45,241 bases of DNA. Source: Hyphomicrobiaceae bacterium. GTDB lineage: Bacteria; Pseudomonadota; Alphaproteobacteria; Rhizobiales; HXMU1428-3. Location of the stretch: contig JAJFHF010000161.1 of NCBI GenBank assembly GCA_021775775.1, positions 1 to 45,241 on the forward strand. Reading direction: 5' to 3'. Below are positions 28,134-36,855 of this stretch, piece after piece; position 1 is the stretch's first letter; each line of letters opens with the position of its first letter. Under the pieces are notes generated by a model. The model had not been told where the DNA came from. It searched no databases and worked only from the letters and a program-made list of their open reading frames with translations. Both the position numbers and the translations under genes were made by a program.

Positions 28134-28636
28134 AAACGGAGAAAATAATCATGTTTTCTGGACTATCTGGTTGGACGAAAATTATCTTTATAGCTTCTTT
28201 GGTTGTTAACTTTATCATTCTGGGCACATTTGCGAGCCACTATTTGGGATGGTGGAGGGGAGGGCACGGGCATGGTCTACATTCTTATATTTTAAAAGAA
28301 ATCCCTGAAGGTAAACGTGAGCAGGTTAGTGAAATATTGTCAGCTTATAAAGAAAAACACCCGTTTAAAAAACGCCGGTTTTATAAAAATTGGCCTAAAT
28401 TTGAGGAATTCTTGCGGAAAGAAAGTTTTGACAGACTTAAGTTTATAGAGGCCTACAACCAAGCTATTGAACTGCATAATGAGCGTTGGATAGATGGTGG
28501 CAATGCGATTGCTGATATTGCTGAATTGTTATCACCTGAAGAGCGGATTAAACTTTTGGATCAGCTTAAGAAAAAATGGAAACATCGCCGGGGCCGTAGG
28601 CATCGTCGCGGTTCTTATAAATCTAATCAGGAATAG
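28130..28636 (+). CDS. Membrane-anchored periplasmic heavy-metal-sensor / Spy-like protein
   Basis: N-terminal TM, His-rich GRGHGHGLHSY, helical domain with LSPEERIKLLDQLKKKW; GTGA overlap with upstream ORF (ATG 28151 possible). Confidence 0.75.
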   Translation: MKTEKIIMFSGLSGWTKIIFIASLVVNFIILGTFASHYLGWWRGGHGHGLHSYILKEIPEGKREQVSEILSAYKEKHPFKKRRFYKNWPKFEEFLRKESFDRLKFIEAYNQAIELHNERWIDGGNAIADIAELLSPEERIKLLDQLKKKWKHRRGRRHRRGSYKSNQE

Positions 28637-28665
28637 AGTTTTTTTAACATAATAGGAAATTGTAT

Positions 28666-30309
28666 TTAAGCAGCTATTGAATCCAATTGGGGTTTTCTTT
28701 TATCATCTTCAAATGTGGGATGTAGGGGCAATGATACCTGGACGGTGGTGCCAATGCCGACTTCACTGTCTATGGTTAAATTCCCACCATGAAGATTGAC
28801 AAGACTATGTGAAATAGCCAGGCCTAGACCAGTACCGGAATGAGACTTTGTCATTTGGTTTTCAATTTGTACAAAGGGCAAGCCAAGGCGAGATAGTTGT
28901 GATTGTTCAATGCCAATGCCAGTATCTTTGACATAAATATTGATGGTACCTTTATGTTTTTGAGCAAAGATTTCAACTTTGCCATTTGCTGGAGTAAATT
29001 TTATGGCATTGGAGAGCAAATTTAACATCACTTGTTTCATTGCTCTTTGATCTAAGTCGCAAACAATTTCATCTTTAATTATATTGGTTATTTCAATGCT
29101 TTGTTTTTGTGCTTGTGGGCTGATTATATTGATGCTTTCGAGAAGGAGCTGGTTAAGGGTGCAAGGTTTGGTATCAATCTGTAAGCGGCCCGCTTCGATC
29201 CTGGACATATCTAGAATGTCGTTGATCAATTCAAGTAAATAGCCCCCACTCATGTGAATATCTTTGATGTAGTTTTGGTATTTTGGGTTTTCAATGGTGC
29301 CTAGCACTTCTCTTTGCATCATATCGGAAAACCCAATAATGGCGTTTAGCGGTGTGCGTAGTTCGTGGCTCATGTTGGCTAGGAATTCAGACTTTACCTG
29401 GTTTGCTTCTTCAGCACGCAGTTTTTCTTGCATATATTTATCAGCTAGTTCTGCAAGTTTTTGCGTCTTGCGCTCCAGTTCTCTTCGTGACGTTCTTAAG
29501 TCTTCGACTGTGGTGCGCATCTGTTGTTCTCTTATTATGAGATTTTGTTGCACAGTTTTAAAGTTTGTCACATCAAATGAGATGCAAAGCAACCCACCTT
29601 CCATTGTAGGTTTTTCTTGAATGTTGAGCCAGCGACCATCACTGGTTTGGGTTTGGTAATTTGCTGCTTGATAGCCTTTGCGCGGGCGTTTGGAGCGCAT
29701 CATCAATTTATTAATTCGGGTGCTAAATTGATGATAGTTGGGCTCTTGTTTGGAGGGGAATTCTTTATTGAGATGATAAATTTCTTTAAATTTGGCGTTA
29801 GAGAGGATCATCTTTTTATTTTTATCCCAAATGGCAAACGCTTCTGGGGCGCTTTCAATGGCCCCTCTTAGGGAAAGGAGCTGGCAAAAATCATCGCCAA
29901 ATTTCAAAACATCCTTGTTTTCATGTCGCTCCATACAAATAAGCGGACGTATGATTGCACCGAGTAAATAGATCAAGGATATGACTAGTGCTACAAAGGT
30001 TGCATCAAGGCTGCGCTCTAAAAGTTGAGGAATAGAGATAATTTGAAATATTGATGTTGTTAAGATGATGAATTTTAAAGTCAGTGTCATAAACAAAGAA
30101 TAAATGACTATGGTTAGCCGACGGGTCTTTATCCAATGCGTCAGTTGAAATGTTTTTTTGTAAACACGTCTTTTGGCACGGCTAGTTGCCGCTGATATGA
30201 CTTTAAACTGCTCTTGTAAAATATGTACAAGTGCTAAATTTAAAGATTTTAATGTTCGTAGCTTTGCCAAGAAAAATAAAATTCTTTGCAAATAAGTGCG
30301 CCTTTGCAA
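28666..30309 (-). CDS. PAS-domain sensor histidine kinase (DivJ/PleC-like architecture)
   Basis: TMs, PAS, coiled coil, [45 protein letters not shown]. Confidence 0.88.
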   Translation of the reverse strand: MQRRTYLQRILFFLAKLRTLKSLNLALVHILQEQFKVISAATSRAKRRVYKKTFQLTHWIKTRRLTIVIYSLFMTLTLKFIILTTSIFQIISIPQLLERSLDATFVALVISLIYLLGAIIRPLICMERHENKDVLKFGDDFCQLLSLRGAIESAPEAFAIWDKNKKMILSNAKFKEIYHLNKEFPSKQEPNYHQFSTRINKLMMRSKRPRKGYQAANYQTQTSDGRWLNIQEKPTMEGGLLCISFDVTNFKTVQQNLIIREQQMRTTVEDLRTSRRELERKTQKLAELADKYMQEKLRAEEANQVKSEFLANMSHELRTPLNAIIGFSDMMQREVLGTIENPKYQNYIKDIHMSGGYLLELINDILDMSRIEAGRLQIDTKPCTLNQLLLESINIISPQAQKQSIEITNIIKDEIVCDLDQRAMKQVMLNLLSNAIKFTPANGKVEIFAQKHKGTINIYVKDTGIGIEQSQLSRLGLPFVQIENQMTKSHSGTGLGLAISHSLVNLHGGNLTIDSEVGIGTTVQVSLPLHPTFEDDKRKPQLDSIAA

Positions 30310-30562
30310 AAGTTGCCTCGCTAGAAAAATCAGGCCCCCACATGACTAATCGGGCTTTTTTTGAAATACATTCTGGCCACGTCAAAAGAATGAAGTGATT
30401 TCAAGCTCTTTTCTTTCTGAATTCTAAGAAATTGAGCGAATCACTTCTCTTTATTTGATGAAAAATCACACCTTATTGCAAGATGTTTTCCTCGTTGATT
30501 GACAAATATTTGTGCGACAATTTCTATGAATTGTGTTTTTGTCTTCTAGATTTTTGATCTGT

Positions 30563-33211
30563 TTATCCCAGGATCTTTTTCACAATCTCAAAACTATCTT
30601 TGGAGAGTTTTTTGTCATCTGAAATGAATTCTAATTGTTGCTTCATTAAAGATTGACGATTTTGTTCAAGTTTTTGCCAACTGCGGAAGGTCCCAATGAG
30701 ACGAGCGGCAATCTGAGGATTGAACCGATCAATGCGAACAATTTGCTTCGCAACCAATTCATAGCCTTTACCATCAGGACGATGAAACTGAACTGGGTTC
30801 CCACCAGCGAAGGTTCCTATGACTGCGCGGACTTTATTGGGATTTTGTAGGTTAAACTTTTCGTGCCGAAGTAATTGGCGGACGGTTTTTAGCGCTGAGG
30901 GTAGGGAGCACATGGCTTGTAGACCAAACCATTTGTCGATGACCAAGTGATCATCAAGCCATTTGTCATGAAAATCTTGGTAGACCGCATCGCGCTCTGC
31001 GCATTTGTGATTGTTGAGGGCTTTTAGAGCTGTGATTGCTGCAGTCATATTGGTTGCTTTGTTATAGTGTATGCACGCGCGTTCATATTCTTGGGGTGAT
31101 TGGGTTGCGGTTAAGAAACTAAGACATGAAAAGCCTAGAGATCGCTTGCCTTCACTAACCGCATCTGGAACATATTTTCCTTTGTCTTGGTGGGTTTCAT
31201 AGAGGGCGATTAATTCAGGGTGTAGGGTTTTACCGATTGACTTTGCCAGTGCTTTTTTGGCGCGTCCGTTGGCGGTTGGGTCAATGTTATTTCCCAGAGC
31301 GCGCACTAAATCTGCTTCAGTAGGTAAGGAGAGAAACGCTGCGCGGTAAGCTGGCTCTAGATCTTCGTTAAAAACAGTTTTTCCTATTAAGCGGGCGAGA
31401 CGTGCGTTACCACCTGGTGCTTTCCCTTGTGATATTTGATCGATCATGGATAGGAGCTGGCGGGTTAATAATGTTTGTGCTGCTTGCCAGCGATTAAATA
31501 AATTAGCATCGTTCTGCATCAGATACATGAGATCTTTGTCTGTGTAATCGATGGTTAAATTTACTGGCGCTGAAAAGTCTCGTAATAGGGAGGGCACATT
31601 GCGTGCGGTTACAGATTTGAATTCAAAGCTTTGAGAGTGTTGCTTGATATGGATGACATTGTCTTTAATGCGCTCGCCGCTCGATAGTTTCGGTGCTTTG
31701 TCTTTACCGCCAGCTGCGACAAAGCCCAGACGAACTGGAATGTGCATTGGGTCTTTTTTGGGTTGATCTGGGGTGGGCGGAGTGACTTGTTCTACATCAA
31801 GATGTCCGGTTTTTGTTGCTGGTTCAAAACGATATTTGCAGATAAGTTCAGGTGTGCCTGATTGGCTATACCAGCGTGCGAAATGGGATAGATCAACTTT
31901 GTTAGCATCGCTCATAGAGGCAATGAAATCTTCAATTGTGGCCGCGTCTCCGTCGTGGCGTTTGAAGTAAAGGTCCATACCTTTTGAAAAGCCTTTGACA
32001 CCGACTATGGTTTCTATCATTCGGCATAACTCTGCCCCTTTTTGATAAACAGTAGCTGTGTAGAAATTATTGATTTCAATATATTGTTCGGGTCTGACGG
32101 GGTGGGCGAGGGGCCCGCCATCTTCTGGGAACTGGGTGGCTTTTAGGCGGCGAACATCCATAATGCGTTGGACTGTTCGAGAGCGTTCATCACAAGAAAA
32201 TTCTTGATCTCGGTAGACTGTTAGTCCTTCTTTTAAACAAAGCTGAAACCAATCGCGACAGGTGATGCGGTTGCCAGTCCAATTGTGGAAATATTCATGG
32301 GCAATGACTGATTCAATGGCCATGTAATCATTGTCGGTGGCTGTATCTGGGCGCGCTAGGATGAGCTTGTCATTGAAAATATTGAGGCCTTTATTCTCCA
32401 TAGCTCCCATGTTGAAATCAGAAACCGCGACGATATTGAAAACATCTAAATCATATTCACGACCAAATCTTTTTTCATCCCATCTCATTGATCGTTTGAG
32501 GCTATCCATTGCCCATTCGCATCTATCTTCTTTGCCAGGCTCTACATAAATGCCTAGTTCTATTTGTTTGCCAGAGGCTGTGGTAAAACTGTCTTTTACC
32601 ACACCAAGATCGCCCCCTACCAAAGCAAATAAATAGGCCGGTTTTGGATGAGGGTCATGCCAAATGGTGTAATGTGTACCTGGTTTTGTGGTTCCACTTT
32701 CTATTAAGTTGCCATTTGAGAGCAATACAGGATTTTCTTCTATTGAGCCTTCAACACGTACAGTAAAGATCGCCATCACATCTGGTCGGTCAAGATAATA
32801 GGTAATACGGCGAAAGCCTTGTGCCTCACATTGGGTGCAATAATTCCCGCTAGAGCGGTAAAGTCCAGAGAGTGCTTTGTTTGCTTGTGGGTTGCAGAGG
32901 GTGTTAATTTCAAGTGAAAATGCTTTGTTGGGTACATTGTGTAAGGTTAGAGTTTCTTCGTTAAGATCGTAATCATCACCTTCATTCAGGGGCTTTCCCT
33001 CAAGTTTGATGGATTTTAGTTTGATCATCTCCCCATTTAAAATTAGTTGATTTGGATTGTTTTTAGCTAGAGGGTTTGGCCTTACTTTTAGGATCGAGGA
33101 TACTTTTGTCGATTTTGGATTTAATATGAAATCTAAATGGATCTCATCAATGAGGTGAGATGAGGGCGTATAGTCTTTCAGATGGATGATCGGGGGCGTA
33201 TCTGTGCGCAT
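30563..33211 (-). CDS. pepN: Aminopeptidase N
   Basis: GAMENKGLNIF and HEYFHNWTGNRITCRDWFQLCLKEGLTVYRDQEF M1 motifs; 882 aa. Confidence 0.97.
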   Translation of the reverse strand: MRTDTPPIIHLKDYTPSSHLIDEIHLDFILNPKSTKVSSILKVRPNPLAKNNPNQLILNGEMIKLKSIKLEGKPLNEGDDYDLNEETLTLHNVPNKAFSLEINTLCNPQANKALSGLYRSSGNYCTQCEAQGFRRITYYLDRPDVMAIFTVRVEGSIEENPVLLSNGNLIESGTTKPGTHYTIWHDPHPKPAYLFALVGGDLGVVKDSFTTASGKQIELGIYVEPGKEDRCEWAMDSLKRSMRWDEKRFGREYDLDVFNIVAVSDFNMGAMENKGLNIFNDKLILARPDTATDNDYMAIESVIAHEYFHNWTGNRITCRDWFQLCLKEGLTVYRDQEFSCDERSRTVQRIMDVRRLKATQFPEDGGPLAHPVRPEQYIEINNFYTATVYQKGAELCRMIETIVGVKGFSKGMDLYFKRHDGDAATIEDFIASMSDANKVDLSHFARWYSQSGTPELICKYRFEPATKTGHLDVEQVTPPTPDQPKKDPMHIPVRLGFVAAGGKDKAPKLSSGERIKDNVIHIKQHSQSFEFKSVTARNVPSLLRDFSAPVNLTIDYTDKDLMYLMQNDANLFNRWQAAQTLLTRQLLSMIDQISQGKAPGGNARLARLIGKTVFNEDLEPAYRAAFLSLPTEADLVRALGNNIDPTANGRAKKALAKSIGKTLHPELIALYETHQDKGKYVPDAVSEGKRSLGFSCLSFLTATQSPQEYERACIHYNKATNMTAAITALKALNNHKCAERDAVYQDFHDKWLDDHLVIDKWFGLQAMCSLPSALKTVRQLLRHEKFNLQNPNKVRAVIGTFAGGNPVQFHRPDGKGYELVAKQIVRIDRFNPQIAARLIGTFRSWQKLEQNRQSLMKQQLEFISDDKKLSKDSFEIVKKILG

Positions 33212-33621
33212 GTGAAGGGGTATCCTAAATCGTAAGCAATATTGCTAAATGGGAAAAATTTTGCCCCATAGTGGCGAATTTTTAGACTTAGAACAAGCCA
33301 GTAGACGCTATATATTCAAATTTTTAGGATTCTTACTAGAAATATGAAAATATGTCTCATTCGGATGGTCTAACGGCTTTCTCCCTTTTGATACATCTGC
33401 AAAACCAGATCATTTATAATATGGATATTATTGATGATTTTTGCTTGGGCAGGTACGACAAAGCGGTTGACCTTGACCTTTAATTGATTGAGCTTGTTGC
33501 TAATCTAGGACGGCTGTTACTTGAAGACCTCAATAAGCAATTGTCCTGGTAAGCTTCGTGGTTTGATTTGAAAACTTGATAGTCACCCTTTGTTAGGGGG
33601 GCCGAATTGTATCGTAAATAT

Positions 33622-34632
33622 ATGACGAATAAACAAAAAATATTTTCTGTAGCGCCCATGATGGATTGGACTGACAGGCATTGTCGTTATTTTCATCGCC
33701 TGATGACGAAGCACGCGCTTTTATATACGGAAATGATTACAGCGGATGCTATCTTGCATGGGGATCATGATTATCTTTTAGCCCATCATGCACATGAACA
33801 TCCGTTAGCGTTACAGTTGGGGGGGAGTGACCCTGAAAAACTTCGAGGGGCGGTGCAAATTGCCTCTCCATATGGTTTTGATGAATTTAATTTGAATGTT
33901 GGTTGTCCCTCTGACCGGGTAAAGACGGGTAAGTTTGGGGCTTGCTTGATGAGAGAACCAAATCTTGTAAGAGATTGTATGCTTGCAATTAAAGAAACCA
34001 CTCAGCGTGATGTGAGTGTGAAGTGCCGCATTGGTATTGATGATATGGACGATGATGAAGGTTTAACAAACTTTGTCGAGATTGTGCAATCAGTTGGTAT
34101 TGAGACTTTTATTATCCATGCACGAAAGGCATGGCTTGATGGTTTAAGTCCAAAGCAAAACCGTGAAGTGCCGCCTTTAAATTATCAGCGGGTTTATGAT
34201 CTGAAAGTGGCTATGCCTCATTTGACGATAATCATCAATGGTGGTGTGGATACCATTGAGCAGGCCCAGATGCATTTGGAAAAAATTGATGGGGTGATGA
34301 TGGGGCGCGCCGCTTATAACACGCCTTATGTTTTGTCTGATGTGGATGAGAAATTGTTTGGCCTTGATGCTGAGTTTAAAAGTAGAGATATGATTGCCCA
34401 TGAGATGATTGGGTATATTGAAGATGAGCTTAGTCAAGGGACACGCTTGCATCAAATTACACGACATATGTTGGGTTTGTTTCATGGGCAACGCGGGGCC
34501 AGATTGTTTAGGCGGGTGCTTTCGAGCGAAGGAACACGAGACGGCGCTGGCATTGATGTTTATAAATTGGCGCTTGAGCGGATGAAAGAGGTGGGTGTCT
34601 TTCAATCTGATCGTGGGGAAAATGTGTTTTAA
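33622..34632 (+). CDS. dusA: tRNA-dihydrouridine synthase A
   Basis: FSVAPMMDWTDRHCRYFHRL, NLNVGCPSDRVKTGKFGACLM, RKAWLDGLSPKQNREVPPLNY; ATG 33622 preferred. Confidence 0.95.
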   Translation: MTNKQKIFSVAPMMDWTDRHCRYFHRLMTKHALLYTEMITADAILHGDHDYLLAHHAHEHPLALQLGGSDPEKLRGAVQIASPYGFDEFNLNVGCPSDRVKTGKFGACLMREPNLVRDCMLAIKETTQRDVSVKCRIGIDDMDDDEGLTNFVEIVQSVGIETFIIHARKAWLDGLSPKQNREVPPLNYQRVYDLKVAMPHLTIIINGGVDTIEQAQMHLEKIDGVMMGRAAYNTPYVLSDVDEKLFGLDAEFKSRDMIAHEMIGYIEDELSQGTRLHQITRHMLGLFHGQRGARLFRRVLSSEGTRDGAGIDVYKLALERMKEVGVFQSDRGENVF

Positions 34633-34729
34633 GCCAGCCCGGTTGCTGGTGGGCAAGCTGAAGCGCCAAGTGAAACCAGGTTGCTGGTGTGAAGGCTCAA
34701 AAGTAAAAATGGTTTTGTTTGGAGGATTT

Positions 34730-34790
34730 AAAAAAAAAGCACAGCAGCTTGGTCCAAGGAGGGGGGGGGATGAGGACCTTACTGCTGTGC
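34730..34790 (-). terminator. Intrinsic terminator (minus strand), distal hairpin of the putative sRNA, also downstream of motB
   Basis: Stem 34782-34790 / 34739-34747 (9 bp) plus inner GGTCC/GGACC stem, then nine T on the minus strand. Confidence 0.8.
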
Positions 34791-34840
34791 CAAAAAGGGC
34801 GCTTATGAAGTTTTGGGGGGAGGGCTTCATAAGTGCACCA
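34730..34840 (-). ncRNA. Putative sRNA with two hairpins bearing C-rich anti-SD loops and an intrinsic terminator (cuckoo / alpha-r14-like)
   Basis: Minus strand: GCACTTATGAAG-CCCTCCCCCCAAAA-CTTCATAAGCGC, then GCACAGCAG-...GGTCC-TCATCCCCCCCCCTCCTT-GGACC...-CTGCTGTGC-TTTTTTTTT; 5' end not determined. Confidence 0.7.
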
Positions 34841-34848
34841 AAGTAAAC

Positions 34849-35721
34849 TTATTTCTTATTCCTTTTGTTTTTTAAGGAATGTTCGACTGGAAACGCTGGT
34901 TTTTCCGACATAATCAATATTGAAATACGTCTGTTTGCGGCTAAGAAGGGATCTTCTGGGAACAAAGGTTCAATATCTGCTTTTCCGCCTACTTCATAGA
35001 ATCGGTCATGTGGGATGCCATTTTCTGATAGAATTGTCCGTGCCATTTGAGCGCGATCTGCCGATAGATCCCAAAGGGAGAACCCTGGAGTAGAATAAAG
35101 CCTTTGTGCATCGGTATGTCCCATGACTTTAATTCTATTTGGTAGCCGTTTGATAATTGGCGCCATTGTGGCTAGTAATTTGCGGGTGTGCTCATAAGGG
35201 CGGCTAGATTCTTTTGGGAACATAGAACGCGCTTCTTGATCTATGAGCTGGATGTGCAACCCTTCGGGGGTTTCTTCAACCATTATATGACTGGATAAAT
35301 GTGTAATTTCAGGCATTTCTTGCCAGGCCTGTCTCAATGAGGCTGAGGCAAGTGCAAATTGTTTGGGGCGCTCAATATCATTTTTTTCTATATCGTGCGT
35401 ATTGGCTTCTGGGCCTTGTTTGCTGCGTTGGTCATGACGGATGTCTGCAAAATCAGTGTCATTTGTTTGGGCAACAGGTCCTATTTTTTTAATGTATTGG
35501 CGCACAGGTGCCCCTTCAATTTCAATCATACCGGCTTTGCGGTTGACAAATTGAATACCAAAGGCATCCTTCATTGAGCCTGCAACAACTTGTAATTTTT
35601 GTTTGTCTTGAATTGAGAATGAGATGAGGAGAACAAAGAAACAAACGAGGATTGACATAAGGTCAGCGAAAGTGACCATATAATCCGGGACGCCCCCACC
35701 ATCTCCTTTTTTCTTAGCCAT
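34849..35721 (-). CDS. MotB/PomB-like flagellar stator protein with OmpA domain
   Basis: GGGVPDYMVTFADLMSILVCFFVLLISFS plug/TM; OmpA-like IKVMGHTDAQRLYSTPGFSLWDLSADRAQMARTILSENGI. Confidence 0.9.
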   Translation of the reverse strand: MAKKKGDGGGVPDYMVTFADLMSILVCFFVLLISFSIQDKQKLQVVAGSMKDAFGIQFVNRKAGMIEIEGAPVRQYIKKIGPVAQTNDTDFADIRHDQRSKQGPEANTHDIEKNDIERPKQFALASASLRQAWQEMPEITHLSSHIMVEETPEGLHIQLIDQEARSMFPKESSRPYEHTRKLLATMAPIIKRLPNRIKVMGHTDAQRLYSTPGFSLWDLSADRAQMARTILSENGIPHDRFYEVGGKADIEPLFPEDPFLAANRRISILIMSEKPAFPVEHSLKNKRNKK

Positions 35722-35790
35722 CGTTCTAACCCCAATAAATTTCTTTTAACTTTTGTCTTCGTTTTTTAAGCTGCGGGCTCACTATTTTTC

Positions 35791-36564
35791 CTATGCTGCA
35801 GCTTCAGCTTCAGGCGTGGCTTTTTGTTTTGCTGTCATATAAGCTTCTAACATTTCACGTATTAATGCTGGCGCTTTGTTATCTCTTAACTGCATGACAC
35901 CATCTATCACCAATGTTTGCTTAACTTCTTCAATTGCAATTTTATTTGAAAGTTTGTCTGCAAGAGGAAGGGCGACAAGGTTTGCCAACAAGGCACCATA
36001 GAGTGTTGTCAAAAGAGCAACGGCCATAGCAGGGCCAATTGCAGCTGGGTCATCCATGTTTGATAACATTTGCACCAGGCCAACAATTGTACCAATCATA
36101 CCAAAGGCAGGGCCTGCATCACCAAGCATTTTATAAACCCGTTGAGCCTCATCAAGACGCTCTAAATATAGATCACGCTCTTTTTCCATCGTTTCGCGCA
36201 TGAAAACTTCGTCATAACCATCAGCTACATATTGAGTGCCTTTTTTCAGAAAATCATCACTGATATCGACACCTTCTAGACCAAGAGGGCCTTCTTTGCG
36301 GATGATGTCTGCCAGATTGCAAATTTCATTTGTAACGTCGACAGGGCTGACACTTTTGTGGGTAAAGGCGATCTTGCCGCCAAAGGCGAGTGAAGAAAAT
36401 ACATTGCTAAGAGGGAAGCGCATTATCGTTGCTGCAAAGCCCCCACCAAAAACAATTAATATAGAAGGAACGTTTACAAAGGTATCAAGTGAGCCACCTG
36501 ATAGAATGGCATACATAACAATGCCAATACCTGCCACTAAACCGCCTATTGTAGCTATATCCAT
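35791..36564 (-). CDS. MotA/PomA-like flagellar stator protein
   Basis: MDIATIGGLVAGIGIVMYAILSGG..., PAFGMIGTIVGLVQMLSNMDDPAAIGPAMAVALLTTLYGALLANLVALPLADKL; start M18 of the track ORF preferred. Confidence 0.9.
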   Translation of the reverse strand: MDIATIGGLVAGIGIVMYAILSGGSLDTFVNVPSILIVFGGGFAATIMRFPLSNVFSSLAFGGKIAFTHKSVSPVDVTNEICNLADIIRKEGPLGLEGVDISDDFLKKGTQYVADGYDEVFMRETMEKERDLYLERLDEAQRVYKMLGDAGPAFGMIGTIVGLVQMLSNMDDPAAIGPAMAVALLTTLYGALLANLVALPLADKLSNKIAIEEVKQTLVIDGVMQLRDNKAPALIREMLEAYMTAKQKATPEAEAAA

Positions 36565-36781
36565 AATTTGAAACCCCAACCCTAAGTCACATGTAAAAAG
36601 AAACATGTTTGTCAATTGAGATTTATATTACGCATTTAATATAAATTATCGCTAAAGCAACGTGGTTAAAACTTGTGAAATTATATGGTCATTTTGATAC
36701 AATTTTTCCAGTCACTTAGCACATACCATCAGCTTGATTTTACGGACGCATAGTTTTTGCGCATTCGCTATCTTTAAAAAG

Positions 36782-36800
36782 CTAACGCTCTTTTAACCAT
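36782..36800 (+). promoter_or_regulatory. Candidate CtrA-binding site
   Basis: CTAA-N7-TTAACCAT, near the alphaproteobacterial CtrA consensus TTAA-N7-TTAAC(CAT), in the divergent motA / outer-membrane protein intergenic region. Confidence 0.5.
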
Positions 36801-36855
36801 AATTCGTCATTTTGAAGATAGTAAAGTCTCAAATGAGTGGGCTTTTTGTGTTGTT

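Noticed and set aside
33350-33420. Possible tRNA in the pepN-dusA gap
   Set aside because: No acceptor-stem complementarity and no GGTTCGA-type T-loop found
34177-34830. 217-aa minus-strand ORF antisense to dusA
   Set aside because: Lies opposite a confidently identified dusA coding sequence; low-complexity translation
34595-34846. 83-aa + strand ORF overlapping the end of dusA
   Set aside because: It is explained by read-through of the two hairpins and poly-G/poly-A tracts of the minus-strand RNA element; no family resemblance or plausible RBS context
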